A stretch of DNA of 64,000 nt from Gibbula magus (lineage: Eukaryota; Mollusca; Gastropoda; Trochida; Trochidae), in the NCBI GenBank assembly GCA_936450465.1, contig OW388291.1, positions 36,122,656 to 36,186,655 on the forward strand, written 5' to 3'. Position numbers and translations under genes: made by a program. Positions 34,992-48,800 of this stretch are shown here, one piece after another (positions within the stretch are counted from its first letter, which is position 1; the number at the start of each line of letters is the position of its first letter). The notes beneath the pieces were generated by a model that was not told the DNA's origin, searched no databases, and saw nothing but the letters and a program-made list of their open reading frames with translations.

Positions 34992-37286
34992 TCTTTGCAA
35001 TGTAGATAGGAAAGATGAACAACCCTTAGTGCCACAATTCAATATCCCAATGTCGGGCATTTTCCCTCGCAACTCAGGAGTTTTGTCTGATCAATGTTTT
35101 GACAACTTGTCAGTTAAATCATTATGCAAAAAGCTGTTTTTGTTTCCCTTCATCGAAAATGTGTTTTCATTCTTACTTGTTCACTTCGTCAGTCTAGGCA
35201 ATTATTGCTTTGTGATTGTTACATCTTCAGAGACATCTTGGCAATTATTGAAAAATAGATTTGAGAGGTTTCACCTCCGGGCTCCTGTTGCTTATATGAT
35301 TCGATTTCATAAGCATGACGATAATACTTTTGGACAGCCACGATGCAGAAATAGGAACTCTTGTCACTTGACTAGTGTTTATTCCATCTTGTGCAGGATG
35401 TTGATTCGACAGGAAACCAGCCATTACTGCTCCCTGAATAACTGGAATTATATCTCCTCCATCAGTCATCTCAGATTGGCTGCATACACAAATTAGGGCT
35501 TCTCGGAATATTAAAACCTACATTGGTAAGTGTAGCGACAACAGGTTTCAGATGAGAAAAAATATTGAGAATGTTTACAATTAAATGTCTAGGCTCCATC
35601 TATTTTTAAATCTAGAGTATATATTTTATCATACAAAACAGATGATTGTTCCTTCTGAATCAAGCTTGAAATATAAGCTCTTATCCTCAATACCTGCAAA
35701 TTAGTTTTTTGTTATATCATCACAAATGCACAGGATCACACCTCTGTTGGCTGCACAGTATAGAAATTTCTCGGATTGGTTGGTCTGTATTCATCACAGC
35801 AGAAATAGGTTAGTTTGCTTTCCAAGATGACAGTCATTATTATATTTGAATATAAATCACATTTGTCATTTTGTTTGCCTTTCATTGTTTCTATAGATAA
35901 ATGGCCATACTTGAGATTATGAATTAAAATATTTCGTTCCCTTTTTGTTTTGAGTTATCAAGAACTTCAATTTAGAAAATATGAATTTTATAGGAGTCCG
36001 TGATTTTTTAATGTAAAATGAACTTTAAATTGAGATTGCATGTTTTAAATTGTTGAACTATTAAGTTGACACTTAGTCTTGTATCTCAGAGAAGAGTAAG
36101 GTGAATATGACTATATTATGGGATTTATTAACGTTGGGAGTTACCTTCAACTTATTTTGAACATAAAACTATTTATTACCAACTTCATGCTGGGTGCCTT
36201 CTGTTTTTGACAGAATATTTTCACATCGTGGATCATGTTTCATTCCTTAGACTGGTTTTCACTATGTAATGTTAACTATGTTTTCATCCATTCAATTGTT
36301 TGAATATGACAGTGACAATAAAAGAATTAAATTGTGATTTGGAGTTTCTTCTGTTGTGATGAAGGCACAGCCCCGAAGCTTTGACTTAGGCTGTATGACT
36401 CTCGGTTCCAACTGGAGAATCATCTGTCACCACATGTCTTCCATTCTGAAGAATGGCATGTCCCAATATCATCTATATTCCTCCATATTAAATGAGTACA
36501 GAAAAGAGCATTATATAGTTATTTAAGGCAATGTTTGAGCAGGTATCACTTATTCATTATCTCATTAACTGGAACTGGAATAGGCCTTTGTGTGTGTGTG
36601 TCTTTATGCATAGAGAACTCAAGTCATCTTTGACGAGACAAAAATCAGTTGTCCACCACACCAAGCACTGGGTAAGTTCAGTTGAGTTCATGTTGTGAAG
36701 TTATACATTGAATTCAATTTGGCCAAACAAGGATTCAACTCATCAACAGCTTTAATACAGTCTTAATAGTTAATACAACTTTACTCATAAGAATATCAGT
36801 CAACATCATATTGAAAACGAATAACACATTTATTTTTGTAAAAATTTTATTTTGAAAAAAAAACCAAGTGACATCAAGTTCGCTTTCCACAGTAGTGATT
36901 ATAAAAACAATACCACATGAAAGAATGTTGTCAATGAAGATATATACAATTGTACACAAAAGGACACCAGTAATCCTTGAAGCACTATATTTGTTCCTGT
37001 ACTTGCTTAATATTGTATTGTGGCTTAAAAACCTCAAATGATGTTGCAACATTCTTTCGGGACGCTGCTTTGTTGTCAGTTACCGACTGTTTCACCAGGC
37101 CGGGATATTAATGAAATATTTTCAATGGGTTTATGTCCCTGCTCAGCGGAATAATAATCTTAAGGTCTCTCTCCAAATGTCTTTGTGCCAACTAGATGTT
37201 CAGGTTGAGTGGCAAATGGGACACTGTAGCTTCACAACATAATGAACTTCTACAAATATGGTTTTTAGGTGCATTTATTGTTTTTC
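34992..37286. other. Intergenic, no recognised feature
   Basis: AT-rich. A 155-codon open frame at 35029-35496 has no recognisable motif and codon use like non-coding DNA. Part could be a longer BAZ1A 3' UTR. Confidence 0.5.
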
Positions 37287-37680
37287 ATAATATTTTCAGG
37301 CTGTAATACGTGCCAACATACCATATGTATTCAATTCAAATAATGTCACTCAACTTGCATATTCATCCCCATTCGTCAAATATATCATAATTACTAGTTT
37401 CAAATTAAAATCTATCATCGTCATTACACAGTGTAGAAACCGAAATTACACATCCCATTTACATGTACAGTAGTTATGTGACCTCTCAAACATTATCAAG
37501 TCTGAGTCTGTTGTAAAAAAAAGTTTTCAAAATTAAGTTTGACTCATTGACGCGAGTCTATCTTGGTGCATTGTTCGGCTTTCAATCAGAGATCACTACT
37601 TTCACCTTTACATTGTCACTAATTTAAGTCCACTATAATCAACATGATCATTTTCAGCAAGTCGGTACTTCTCAATAAAA
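37287..37680 (-). mobile_element. MITE family M470, copy 2 (inverted)
   Basis: Reverse-complement match to copies 1 and 3: CTTGCATATTCATCCCC, CATAATTACTAGTTTC, TTACATGTACAGTAGTTATG, ATCACTACTTTCACCTT and GTCGGTACTTCTC appear in inverted order. TIRs not seen. Confidence 0.75.
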
Positions 37681-37683
37681 AAA

Positions 37684-39638
37684 ATAGAGCCATGGGCTCT
37701 GTAGCTCATCAGAGTTTATTTTGTTTGATGATGAAGACAGAAATATGTTGTCTCAATATAATACACAATCCCTAACCCTGACAAATCTTAGTCTTGAAAT
37801 TGAGAGAGAGCACTCAGCAAGGTCAACACACAGGAGATTATGCAATATTCTGACCCCTTGGCTCTGGTTACAAGCCAGCTGTGTTTTTTGTGTTTTACCG
37901 CCAAATTATGTAATAGACTCTTGCTTGCACTAAACACTGGCAGCACTGATCTAACTGTATAAGGCTTAAAGAGAACAGGCAATGTGATGAATCTCATGGT
38001 ACATAGTACAATTTTGAATCACCTTGGCTAAACAATCTCAGTTCTAAGCCTTGTCATCCAAACATCTAAACATTCTGAACAAAATATTCCTTCTAGTTTG
38101 TTCTGGATGAAAACAGGATTTTAGGTAATGGCCTGCGGGGCTCTTATTTGGGGCCACTGGGTCACCAAATCTACAATTTAGAATCTCCATTGGCTAAAGA
38201 CTCTTTACACAAAATGACAACCTTCTAGGTCTTTTCGTTCTGGAGAAGAAGATGAAAACAAGATTTTAGGTAATGGCCTGTGAGGCCCTTATTTGGGGTC
38301 ACAGGGTCACCAAATCTACAATTTAGAATCTCCATTAGCTAAAGACTCTTTACACAACATGACAACCTTCTAGGTCTTTTCGTTCTGGAGAAGAAGATGA
38401 AAATAATCTTATCTTATCATTTCATCACCAGTCATATGCAGTTCACATATCTCATGTAAAATAAAAGAATTCTTAACTCCTCTTCAATTTAGTCCTTTAT
38501 GCCTTGTCACAATTTTCAGTTCATAGGCTATTCAATAGTTCTCATTTCACATTGATTACATCAATTTGACAAACATGTCCACAATGTAGATTGTTATCTA
38601 AAGTCGACATATATTTCAAATCATTGTGATTGAAGTGTCATAAAATTTCAGTTCAAAATTCATTTTCAAAGGGTTTTTTTAGGCTGTGGCCCATATTTGG
38701 GGTCACAGGGTCACAAAATTTACAAGTTTGAACCCCCATTGGCTAAAGAGTTTGCATACAATATTACAGCCTTCTAGATCTTTTTGTTTCGGAGAAAAAG
38801 ATGAAAACAGGATTTTAGGTAATGGCCTGTGAGGCCCTTATTTGGGGCCACAGGGTCACCAAATCTACAATTTAGAATCTCCATTGGCTAAAGACTCATT
38901 ACACAACATGACAACCTTCTAGGTCTTTTCGTTCTGGAGAAGAAGATGAAAATAATCTTATCATTTCATCACCAGTCATATGCAGTTCACATATCTCATG
39001 TAAAATAAAAGAATTCTTAACTCCTCTTTAATTTAGTCCTTTATGCCTTGTCACAATTTTCAGTTCATAGGCTATTCAATAGTTCTCATTTCACATTGAT
39101 TACATCAATTTGACAAACATGTCCACAATGTAGATTGTTATCTAAAGTCGACATACATTTCAAATAAAGTGGTTGAAGTGTCATAAAATATCAGTTCAAA
39201 ATTCATCTTCAAAGGTTTTTTTTAGGCTGTGGCCCATATTTGGGGTCACAGGGTCACCGAATAAATAAATGTGACTTCTTGACTGGATCAACATATTTCA
39301 ATTTCATAAACAATTATGACCGACACAAGCAGGGCCGTTTGCCTTTATTTAATATGCTTGTAAGGTTAGTTTTCCTTTTATTTTCTGCAATCGGTAAACT
39401 GATGTCCGACAGGTCAATTTTCCATTCGGTCAAACTGGATTTACAATCGGACATGTCCGGCAAATAGACCGATTTCTGCATCCCTGGTCTGTTCATACAA
39501 TTTCAGCTCTCTAGAGTTATTGGTTCTGGAGAAGAAGTCGAAAAAGTGAAAAGTTTACGGACGGACGGACGGACGGATGGACGGACGCCATCCCATGCCA
39601 TAAGCCCATCGGGCCTTTCAGGCCTGATGAGCTAAAAA
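37684..39638 (+). mobile_element. Helitron-like element AGAGCC, copy 1, internally duplicated
   Basis: Starts ATAGAGCCATGGGCTCTGTA (self-complementary) and ends GGGCCTTTCAGGCCTGATGAG followed by CTAAAAA. A (GGAC)n run precedes the end. The inner GGGTCAC/ACAATTTAGAATC/GGAGAAGAAGATGAAAA unit is repeated several times. A larger block of about 550 bp (38400-38690 and 38950-39240) is duplicated. The 3' hairpin followed by CTAA recalls Helitron termini. Confidence 0.75.
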
Positions 39639-40080
39639 CACCATTTATAATATTTGGCATATGTGACCCCAACATCACAATGGATGCACCTTTAATGCTA
39701 CTGCCATGACGATAACTGATAGTATATTCACAAAATGCAATTTAGGGATGGGCAGTGGGTGAAGACTTTATTTTGTCATAAGAATTACGAAATTCACAAA
39801 GTCCTGACAGACTACATTTGAAGCCTATTGTAATCGACCGCCTCAAACCCTCGTAAGCTTATCCTCATACAAATTCAATCATATGTGCTATCTCTTCTCA
39901 ACCTAAGTAAATCCTATCAAGGAATGTGATATACGTCCTTGATCCTATATAAAAATGTGCAGAATCAAAGCATCAATCGTTACCCTAGAGCCAGTGTTAC
40001 ACCCGGGTATGCAGTACATAATAGCAAACACATCCCTATATAGACAATATGGAGTTAAACATCGCCGTACGATCCCAATA

Positions 40081-40186
40081 CAGGAACTCAATATCGTAAT
40101 TAAAACGTAGGTAAAAAAAAAACTACACTCTTATATAATATATAGGTTTTTTTTACCTACGTTTTTATTACGATATTGAGTTCCTG
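40081..40186. mobile_element. Short palindromic MITE, family CAGGAACTC, copy 1
   Basis: Near-perfect hairpin: CAGGAACTCAATATCGTAAT...ACGTAGGTAAAAA, and its complement ending ATTACGATATTGAGTTCCTG. 106 bp. Confidence 0.85.
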
Positions 40187-42358
40187 TGCTTACCATCTGT
40201 TGGCAGCCACAAATATCCTCTAAACATACCTTGTTGCTTTTATGTAGAAGCAAATGTAGTTACACAACGAGGCCAAAGTGGTTTGAGGTCAAAATAGTTA
40301 AGGACAAAACTTATTGCAAACACAATGATTGAGGCTAACAAAGTTGGAGAAGCAAATTTAGACATGAATTAAAATCCTTAATGAGGGCCACTTCAGTTCT
40401 GAAGTCATAGCACTTTTGTCTTTGAATTCATGGGGCACTTTTTCTGTGAAGCCCCTTAAAATCATCACTTTATAATTATTGCAGAATAAAGAGTATGGCG
40501 CCTTAGATCTCAGCCGAAAACATTCTAGATTTGACTTTTATAGCATGTGAGATGAGATAAATATGGTATTTGTCAAGAAATGAAGGAGTTACTAGTTATC
40601 ATGTGATGTTATTGTACATAGTTTACCCGTAAGTTGAATAGAAAGAGCCTGTATTCTCACCAACAACATGAGACTATGAAGTGTTCAGCAATGGCAGATC
40701 CTGGGGGTACAAAGGCAAAATATATTTCAATGGCTGATATTTCAAACAAAATCTATTTCTATCTATTTCAATTCAGATCAAAAGGTGCCTTGTAACACTG
40801 TTCCTTTCAACAGCTGATTTTAGCCAATGTTATATAACTGATAAGCTCTACAACAGTGCGGGATCATCCTCAGATTCTTAATCCAGTTGATACTTGCAGG
40901 TTCATAATTACCGGTAATGTGTTTGTGGCAAAACTACTAGTACCCTTTAAGCCTAATTATCTAAAATAATCGTCAAAAGAGTCATATCTGCAAATTACCT
41001 CTCCTGTTCCTATAGCATGGGTTGCATGGAACATTTTTCAAGGAATGTAGCACATATTTGCATTTTTTTTATATGTTAAAATTTAAAAATTTGCCAATAA
41101 CAATTAAATTTATGCAGGATATTTTTATTTAATAATACAGCCTAATACACAACCAGATAATCCATAATCGTAGAAAATGATGTCACATATAAAACAAAAA
41201 CTATTGGCGGCCATTTCAGTTAAACACCTTTTAATAATTCAAGGATGGGAATTAGGTCTGTGTTGCTAAACCAAACCATGCCCATTTGTTGTAGAACTCA
41301 ATTTATTGATTGTGGAGATTTGTTTTGCAATTGGTAACATTTCTTTACCATTTTTTAAGATCTCTTCAGTCCCATTAAAAAATGTGCTACAGCCCCTTTA
41401 CAGATAATGCAAACTTGACACTCCTTGATTCTGTTTGGTTAAACCGTGACAGGCTCCAAAAGCACAAATCTCAGATATAAAAAATGACGCACCCTTGATC
41501 ATTTTAATATGAGAGAACATGTGCAGAATTGGGATTAGGATAGCTCGAATGGTGCAAGCCAAATTATTATGAAGATTTTCATATGTTTATGTGCTTTGTT
41601 GAGAATTAGGCCAAAAAAAGAAAAGAATTTGTTTCTGGTTTCCGCCTGCGTCAGTTTCAAACCCACGCCTCAGGTCTTTTTTTAAGGTTTCAACAAAAGA
41701 AAAGGGCAGATAACTAATTCTCACTAGCCTCAGAAAACATTGGACATTGAAAATGTCACTCGTTTCTGTTGAGATAGAGTGTAGGGGTGAGACTATTGAC
41801 TATTTGGAATAGTAATACACTTTTAAGAGGGTTTGTGCTATATTTATATAAATAATTGTGTAAATTTTGTTTGTTTAACTCTACAATCGAAAAAAAAATA
41901 TATCGTATTTAAAATAAAATAAAAAATCGCGTCACCGCATCTTTTCTGTCAGCCTGTAAAGACCAGAAACATTTATTTTTTAATTTTTTAGGCCTTATCA
42001 TGGTTTTAACAAATACTAAAATCAAAACACTTCCTAAGTATGAAATTTTCAAACATGATTTTCTCAAAAGTAAAAATAGGTCGGTTATCCTACTCTTTGC
42101 CTCGGACCCTTCAATTGTGCCTTGCTACAATGGTGTGTTGCTGGATTTTCTCATACAACACTACTACTCTCCAAGATGAAACAAATTATTCTCACAATAA
42201 GCATTCCTAAACACTGTCCTTATCCCAACACATTTCTTCCCTGGAAGAACAAAAAATATTCAAATCAAGTGAATTTCATGTGTGTCATTTTTCTTGGATC
42301 AAATTTGATTAATGTTTAAGTTCAACCTATTTGAGAATTAAAATATGATATTGAGGAC

Positions 42359-42522
42359 TAAATATAGAATCTCAACCTCGTGTCTTCTGATATCAAATAT
42401 ATCAACATGAGATGATAAAAAGGTATAAATATCTGAGGCTTGCCGAGGATATTTTTTCTTTTTATCAACGAGTGTGTTGATATATTTGATATCAGAAGAC
42501 ATGAGGGTGAGATTCTATTTAT
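42359..42522. mobile_element. Foldback MITE, about 164 bp
   Basis: Left TAGAATCTCAACCTCG and TGATATCAAATATATCAACA are matched in inverted order by TGTTGATATATTTGATATCA and GAGGGTGAGATTCTA. The centre is AT-rich. Confidence 0.85.
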
Positions 42523-43409
42523 CATCCAAAATCCTTCTTCATTTAATACGTTTCAATGAAAATTGTACATCTCTGAGCACAGCGTGGCCAGATGACTTCC
42601 AGTGCAGTGATGTCACATCATTGTGATGTCATAATATTTATGCCGTCATATAATTGTGATGTCATTACTCAGTGATGTTAAAGCATTGTGTTGTCATGTA
42701 GTTGACAGTGGCAGTTGACTACTGTCAAACCAAAATCTCCTAGGAGATATTGCTTGATCTGACACAAGCAAATCTTAGGAACACAGTTTTGGATGATAAA
42801 ATGATATATGATCACAGCTTCTAGTGTAATTCTTGATTTTTCATCTTTGTTCTTGACAACACGGCTCTTCATGGATACAGGGTTCCATCACAATTGTCAA
42901 CATGTAATAATTGAAAACACTTAAAATGTATTCCAGAACATAGAAAATTCTTTATTGAGCTCTTCTGAAGTTAAATGCTCTCAACATTTGGAGTCAAAAC
43001 ATAGGCTTTCATTGTGATGCAGAAATCAGTGTACTAAGGCCCGGTTTGGTATCATATAACACTATATATAATATATTAGACCGAAACCTCTGTCTTCCGA
43101 ATGCTCTATATACTGAGCAGACTGGGCAGAAAACCAGGACAGTACATTGTTTTCTGGATTCCCAATGATGGCCTATGATCTATGAGTGTTGGAAATCAGA
43201 CAAGAGACACAGTAATTGCAAATGACATAGAAAGAAATGTCCATCTGTTATTTTGTTCAAACTTCCTGGTAGCTGCTTTGCAGATAATTCTCTCTGGGAT
43301 GATCATACTGTACAAATACATTAGCAATAGACAGTGACATTTGTTTAAAACTAATTACCATAATTGACATTATAAGCGCCCGCCACTCATAGCTAAAGGT
43401 AATTAAAAA

Positions 43410-44247
43410 ATAGAGCCATTGGCTCTGTAGCTCATTCTTTTTAACATGATTTTTAATCAAAGGGAATTTATCACTACAACTTGGGGTAAAACAATATTAT
43501 CACTGAAAGACAGTTATAAAGCTTTTAAAGGAAGGCTCACACACTGTAATTTAAAGGCACGCATACACACTTTAGATTTCAAAACACAAACAAATAGCAT
43601 GTTCAAATATGCAAAACATCTGTATCACATTCAGGTCCCCTGTCTCTCCCTCCCAACATCCCCGCCCAAACAACAATAGGTTCATTTGAATGGTGATAAC
43701 ATCACCTATATGATTATCTAGAACATTTTATCAATATATGACTATAAATATATCTATAAAATGAACAACTTTATTTTGCACCCATGTCACGCCTTTAATT
43801 TTGGGAGTATTAGGAAAGATACATATCTTAGATTTAATCCATCAATAATCATATTCCCAAAATATGAGCTTTCTACCATTACTATCATTACTGATTTTTG
43901 AGAAATCGTTTAAAGATTTTAGGGTGGATCCCCTGCAATACCCATATTTGACAGGGTACCAAGATCAAATAAACAAATTAAATCTTCATATAACAAAGAT
44001 GTTATTCTGAACATTTCAGCCCCCTATGTCAATTGGTTTCAGAGAAGATTAAAGGTTTCGCTAATAATGCCTACCACGCCCTCTATATATTTGAACAAAC
44101 TTTCATCCCCAAGGTGCAAGGTACCTCAACACAGATTTCAGCATTGGGGGTGTGGCGGTTCTACGGGAGAAGTCGAAAATGTAAAAAGTTTACGGACGAG
44201 CCAATGCCATAAGCCCATCTGGTCGTTAAGGCCTGATAAGCTAAAAA
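43410..44247 (+). mobile_element. Helitron-like element AGAGCC, copy 2
   Basis: Starts TAGAGCCATTGGCTCTGTAG and ends AGGCCTGATAAGCTAAAAA, with GAGAAGTCGAAAATG before it. More diverged inside than copies 1 and 3. It has lost the GGAC run down to TTACGGACGAG. Confidence 0.7.
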
Positions 44248-44738
44248 GGATGCTTAAAAGGATACCCCTTTCTAGGATGGGTAATTAAAATAATGTAAAG
44301 TTTTGTTGTTGTCTATGGTTATAGTACATGTGTATACCAATTTAGCATGTTAGTAATAAATAATGTTTCAGTGTTTTGATACTGGCTTTAAAAGGGCAGT
44401 AGCATGTTTTTTCGCTGAAATAAGTTGATGAAATGTATTTGAAATATACTGTCACCATTAGTAAAACACCCTTCTCTCTTCGGCAAATCAAGTTAAAAAA
44501 TGCGTGTACATTGTTCCGTAAAACCATGGGAATCGTTTTTGTCATCCGAAATAATAAAATGTGTTCACAATAAAATGGCCACAATGTAGATATTGCTTTA
44601 CACGCAACACCGTTATTACCACTACGTATTATTAGTTTGTGAAATAAGATGTTTTACCCTCTGAAGTAAATATACTGCCCCTTTAAGGCACTCTGATAAA
44701 GTTGACCATATTCTGAGGCATAAAACTTGAGAAATAGT

Positions 44739-44846
44739 ACATATACATATACATATACATATACATAAACATATACATATACATATACATAAACATATAC
44801 ATATACATATACATAGTCATATACATATACATATACATATACATAA

Positions 44847-44887
<41 letters not shown>

Positions 44888-44918
44888 GTCATATACATAT
44901 ACATATACATATACATAA

Positions 44919-44962
<44 letters not shown>
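44739..44962. repeat. (ATATAC)n hexanucleotide microsatellite
   Basis: Hexamers CATATA/ATATAC with regularly placed variants ATAAAC and ATAGTC, about 224 bp. Gives a spurious Met-Tyr repeat on the minus strand. Confidence 0.95.
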
Positions 44963-45329
44963 CGGGATGCAAACTCATATTGCTAAAGGGTTTCCTCTCC
45001 CCATGGTCAGATAACAGTTTACTTGGAAGTTCTGACAGTTCAGTTTGCCAATCTCAGCTGCTCCAACAAAGCTTTCCATGCGAGAAGCTAAGAGCAACTC
45101 CAGGCAGCCATCCTTCTGTCTGTGTCCGTAACATTTCAAGCATGTAAACAAATGATTTTGAATGCATTCAAACTTCAAAGTGGGGGTCGTTTAAACCTAT
45201 GCTAAGAACTAGGTTTTGTCTGTACTAAACTGGTAAAGAACATGCACCGATATGGAGTTTCCTCAGACATCGTGGAGAGGAATCTATTGAATCAGTTTTA
45301 ATCCCGGTAGATGCACTATTTTCGCAGAT

Positions 45330-45335
45330 TTTATT
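45330..45335 (-). other. ATG14: Candidate ATG14 poly(A) signal
   Basis: AATAAA on the minus strand about 236 nt after the stop codon. It is the first good hexamer downstream; its use is inferred only. Confidence 0.4.
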
Positions 45336-45570
45336 CCTCGAAACAGGGTTGATTTTAATCAGACTGGGCTCAAGGCTTCAACCAAAGAGCATAAGGATTA
45401 TGAATTTCAGAGTTTAATGGTAATAAAAAGAGCTGCTTGGGAAGTAAGCTCAAAATGCTCTTATATCTAATTGAGTGTATTTATGTTAAATTATGTCAAT
45501 TAAAATAACTAGCTCACCAGGTTCAGAAAATAATACTTGAGACATATAAATCTACAACATCTGTTGACTG

Positions 45571-45883
45571 TCATCTTCGTTCAAATTGGCTGGTCGCTGC
45601 TCGCCAGAAAGAGGCCACGGAAGCTGCCGCAGAAGACATGAGGCTTCCGGCGGTGGAGTGAGTTGTGTCCGTGTTGACATGACCTGAATACGCAACAGTG
45701 TAGACGGTGGAGGTCGTGCCCTGAACGACCCTCGTGGGGACCTCAAGATCGTTTGGGACTCGCTCCCAGTCAATTCCAATATCAACTTCATCTTCAGATA
45801 CATGTTCATCATCGCTCTCCTCCGACGTATTGCTGTCCGAGATTGACTGGATCATACTCTCCACTACCTCGAATGCACAGATC
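45571..45883 (-). CDS. ATG14: ATG14 exon 8, acidic region and BATS segment
   Basis: Minus-strand acceptor CTTTCCCAG, stop TGA at 45573-45571. Encodes ICAFEVVESMIQSISD, acidic ESDDEHVSEDEVDIGIDWER and the final GSLMSSAAASVASFWRAATS. The end resembles human GGMISSAAASVTSWFKAY, which senses membrane curvature and PI3P in the family. Confidence 0.96.
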
Positions 45884-48800
45884 CTGGGAAAGAAAGGGTT
45901 TCATTACTTTTGGTATAAATACAATTTTAACAAAATTCCTCTAGGTTATAGAATTTTTACATTTTAAATGTGGTTCATCCTAGAGATTGTAAGGGAAAGA
46001 GCAAAACAGCTTTATTAACCTACATTAAAGTTACAGAAATGTGCCAAATTTTGATGTTTTCGGGGTCATTGTTCCCCAATTGTCACTAGGATTTGATTCA
46101 AAATGTGCTCGTATTACTTTCGTTCAAACATTTATTTTTGTAATTGTTAGAACGTAGCAAAGCTATCTTTTTGGGATGAATGATCATTTTTATAGTCTTA
46201 ATCGGTTTAGGAGAGATTCAGAGATACCTGACTTAAACAAAAGAGATTGGTTAATCTGAGAAACCTAACAACCCATTAAAGAAAATCAATCTCAAGTTGT
46301 AATTTCTACCAGAGATTTAATAAATCTACACCCCATGAAGGAGACACGTCAAAAACAAAACCACCAATAAATAAAGAGACTGTTTTGCAGTGGAAGCTTA
46401 TAACGATGAAATAAACTGGTATGTTGAATAAAAATTCAAGGAAATAAATGTGATTATCTTAATATGAGCTTAATGTGAATTGATGTATTTGAACTATTTG
46501 ATGTCTATTTGTCTCTTGCAATAGAGACACTAAATATATTTGTGTCCTTTCGATAAGGACACTATCAAACTAATTGTTCTCTATGGACAAAAACCCCAAC
46601 TAACAAGGGCTTTTCTATAGCACTTGAAGCAAGCACGATCAGGCTACAAATCAATTTTCTATGTCTAGACAATGTAGATTTATGAAATCTCTGGTAGAAA
46701 TTACAACTTGAGCTTGATTTTCTTTAATGGGTTGTTAGGTTTCTCAGATTAAAGCACGATCAGGCTACAAATCAATTTTCTATGTCTAGACAATGTCTGG
46801 TTGACCAGACACGAGAAAAATGCTAAAGCATGTGCATCTCCAACTTCCCAATGCAAGGCATAACTCTTGCCAGTCTCCATTACTGGCTGATTTAGGCCTT
46901 GCAATATTTCCTTAAGAAATCTGTGTTTAGAAATCCAGGCCCGCTATGCATTTCTGGTGCAGCGATTCACTATTTTGACACAAGAAAGCGAGGGAAATAC
47001 CGCAAGGGATAAATCAGCCAGTAATGGAGACTGGCAAGAGTTATTCCTTGCGTTTGGAAGTTGGTGCATCTCTGAAAACCTGACGCACTGCAGAATGAAA
47101 AGAGATGAACTCCAAACCGATGTTGTGTTTTGGCGAATGTTTCTATGTTTTAGAACTACAAATATGAAGTAACTAGTCAATACCTTCAAAACAGAGACGA
47201 AGGGGTGATGGAGGAGATTTCACCGCAATGTCCTTTTAATTTTAACAGAATCATAAATACCAACCTTTCAAAATAACAGTTTAAGCTTTGTAATTGTGTT
47301 AATTTGGCAAGATAAACATTTATACATGAGGGGAAATTGTTTCAAGACTTCACTCCCTCTTAATAAAGCAACAACTCCCTGACTTAGGTTTGATGTCTAA
47401 CCCCTCAATATGAAGCTTCAAACTTGTATTGTCAAAGGTCTTGCTCCTACAATAGTCAACGTATGGAAATACCTCAGATTATAATCATTGAAAACAGCAA
47501 ACGGTAGTTCGTGCTCAATTATTTGTCAGAGGAGAAAGTAGATGAAAAGGGGTGAAGACAACAAGATATGTGGCAATTTTAAGCGATCAAATAAGTGTAC
47601 ATTATAAGAATATTCAATGAGTTGCGAGGAATTACGGATTATTTACCCCGAGTTAATTATTGTGATAAACTCCGAGCTTGCTTTTGGACAAATGTATACT
47701 AAAAATGTTCCCACTAAAGGCATGTGTAGGCCTAGACTTGCTAAGCAGCAGCTTCGTCATCCATTACTAAAGCAACTGGCTAATAATGAATGTCATTAAA
47801 AATGTCTTATTTCTTCAGTCCAGTCCATAAGAATCTTGCTTTGCTTGCCAAAGTTTCCTCTATACGAATAATTTGCATGCAGCAGAGTAACCATTCCATA
47901 GCAAGCATGGTCCACATATGCTTCAAGGGACCAGGGTACTTGGCCCATGCATGGTACAGAACAACTTAACCATTATTTCACCTTCTTCAGTTACTACATT
48001 AACAATATTGTCCGCTCTTGCGGTTTGAAATAACGGCCTGTTCTAGCAACAAATACACTGGGAAACTCCTTTGATAATAATACTGTAAAACTGGCAATAA
48101 ATTGTTCTTGAAATCATTTTAAAGATACTGTAATGCATACTATTTCAAAAACATGATAACATTTTGCAACATTATAAATCACACAATTTGAAGTGCTTAA
48201 ATGAAGTAATCACTTAAAGATTTGAAGATATTACTACCAAAACGTACCTGCCAAGATGAGGACAGCGAAGCAACATAACAATGTTATGGAGTGTGTGTCT
48301 TGGCAGGAGCAGTGCCGGGTTGACGTTCTGAGAGAAACACAGATGCAGGATGTTGTGATTGAGTCGGGCCACCGCACTGCTCAACTGTCTCTCGGTCAGG
48401 TCGGAGAGACAGTACTCACTGTAACACAGCTTCCGGGGGAGAGAGATGTCCAGGAAGTACGCAACAACAGAAATAAGTTGGGTCGTGTAACACAGGGCGG
48501 CGCTGATCGTGTATCCGGGGTTACGCTTTCCTGCCTCCTTCTCCGGGGCTGCACAGTTCTCGTTCTTCTCTGCAACTGTAAGATTTGTGGGGACTGTTAG
48601 ATAGTCGATCAATCAATTTGTGTGAACTGTTAGATCTTGATAGTCGATCAATCAATTTGTGTGAACTGTTAGATCTTGATAGTCGATCAATCAATTTGTG
48701 TGAACTGTTAGATCTTGATAGTCGATCAATCAATTTATAGGTGTTCAGGCTAGCTATTCTCCTAATGACCATAGTCTTTTAGGTCTTAGAAACTTTTTGA

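Noticed and set aside
35029..35496. 155-codon open frame after BAZ1A
   Set aside because: No recognisable domain, no splice or Kozak support, composition like the surrounding non-coding DNA; possibly 3' UTR.
44683..44958. 91-codon minus-strand frame of Met-Tyr repeats
   Set aside because: Translation of the (ATATAC)n microsatellite.
47617..47799. 60-codon plus-strand frame within ATG14 intron 7
   Set aside because: Short, antisense to the gene, no motif.
48256..48600. 114-codon plus-strand frame opposite ATG14 exon 7
   Set aside because: Shadow of the conserved minus-strand coding sequence.
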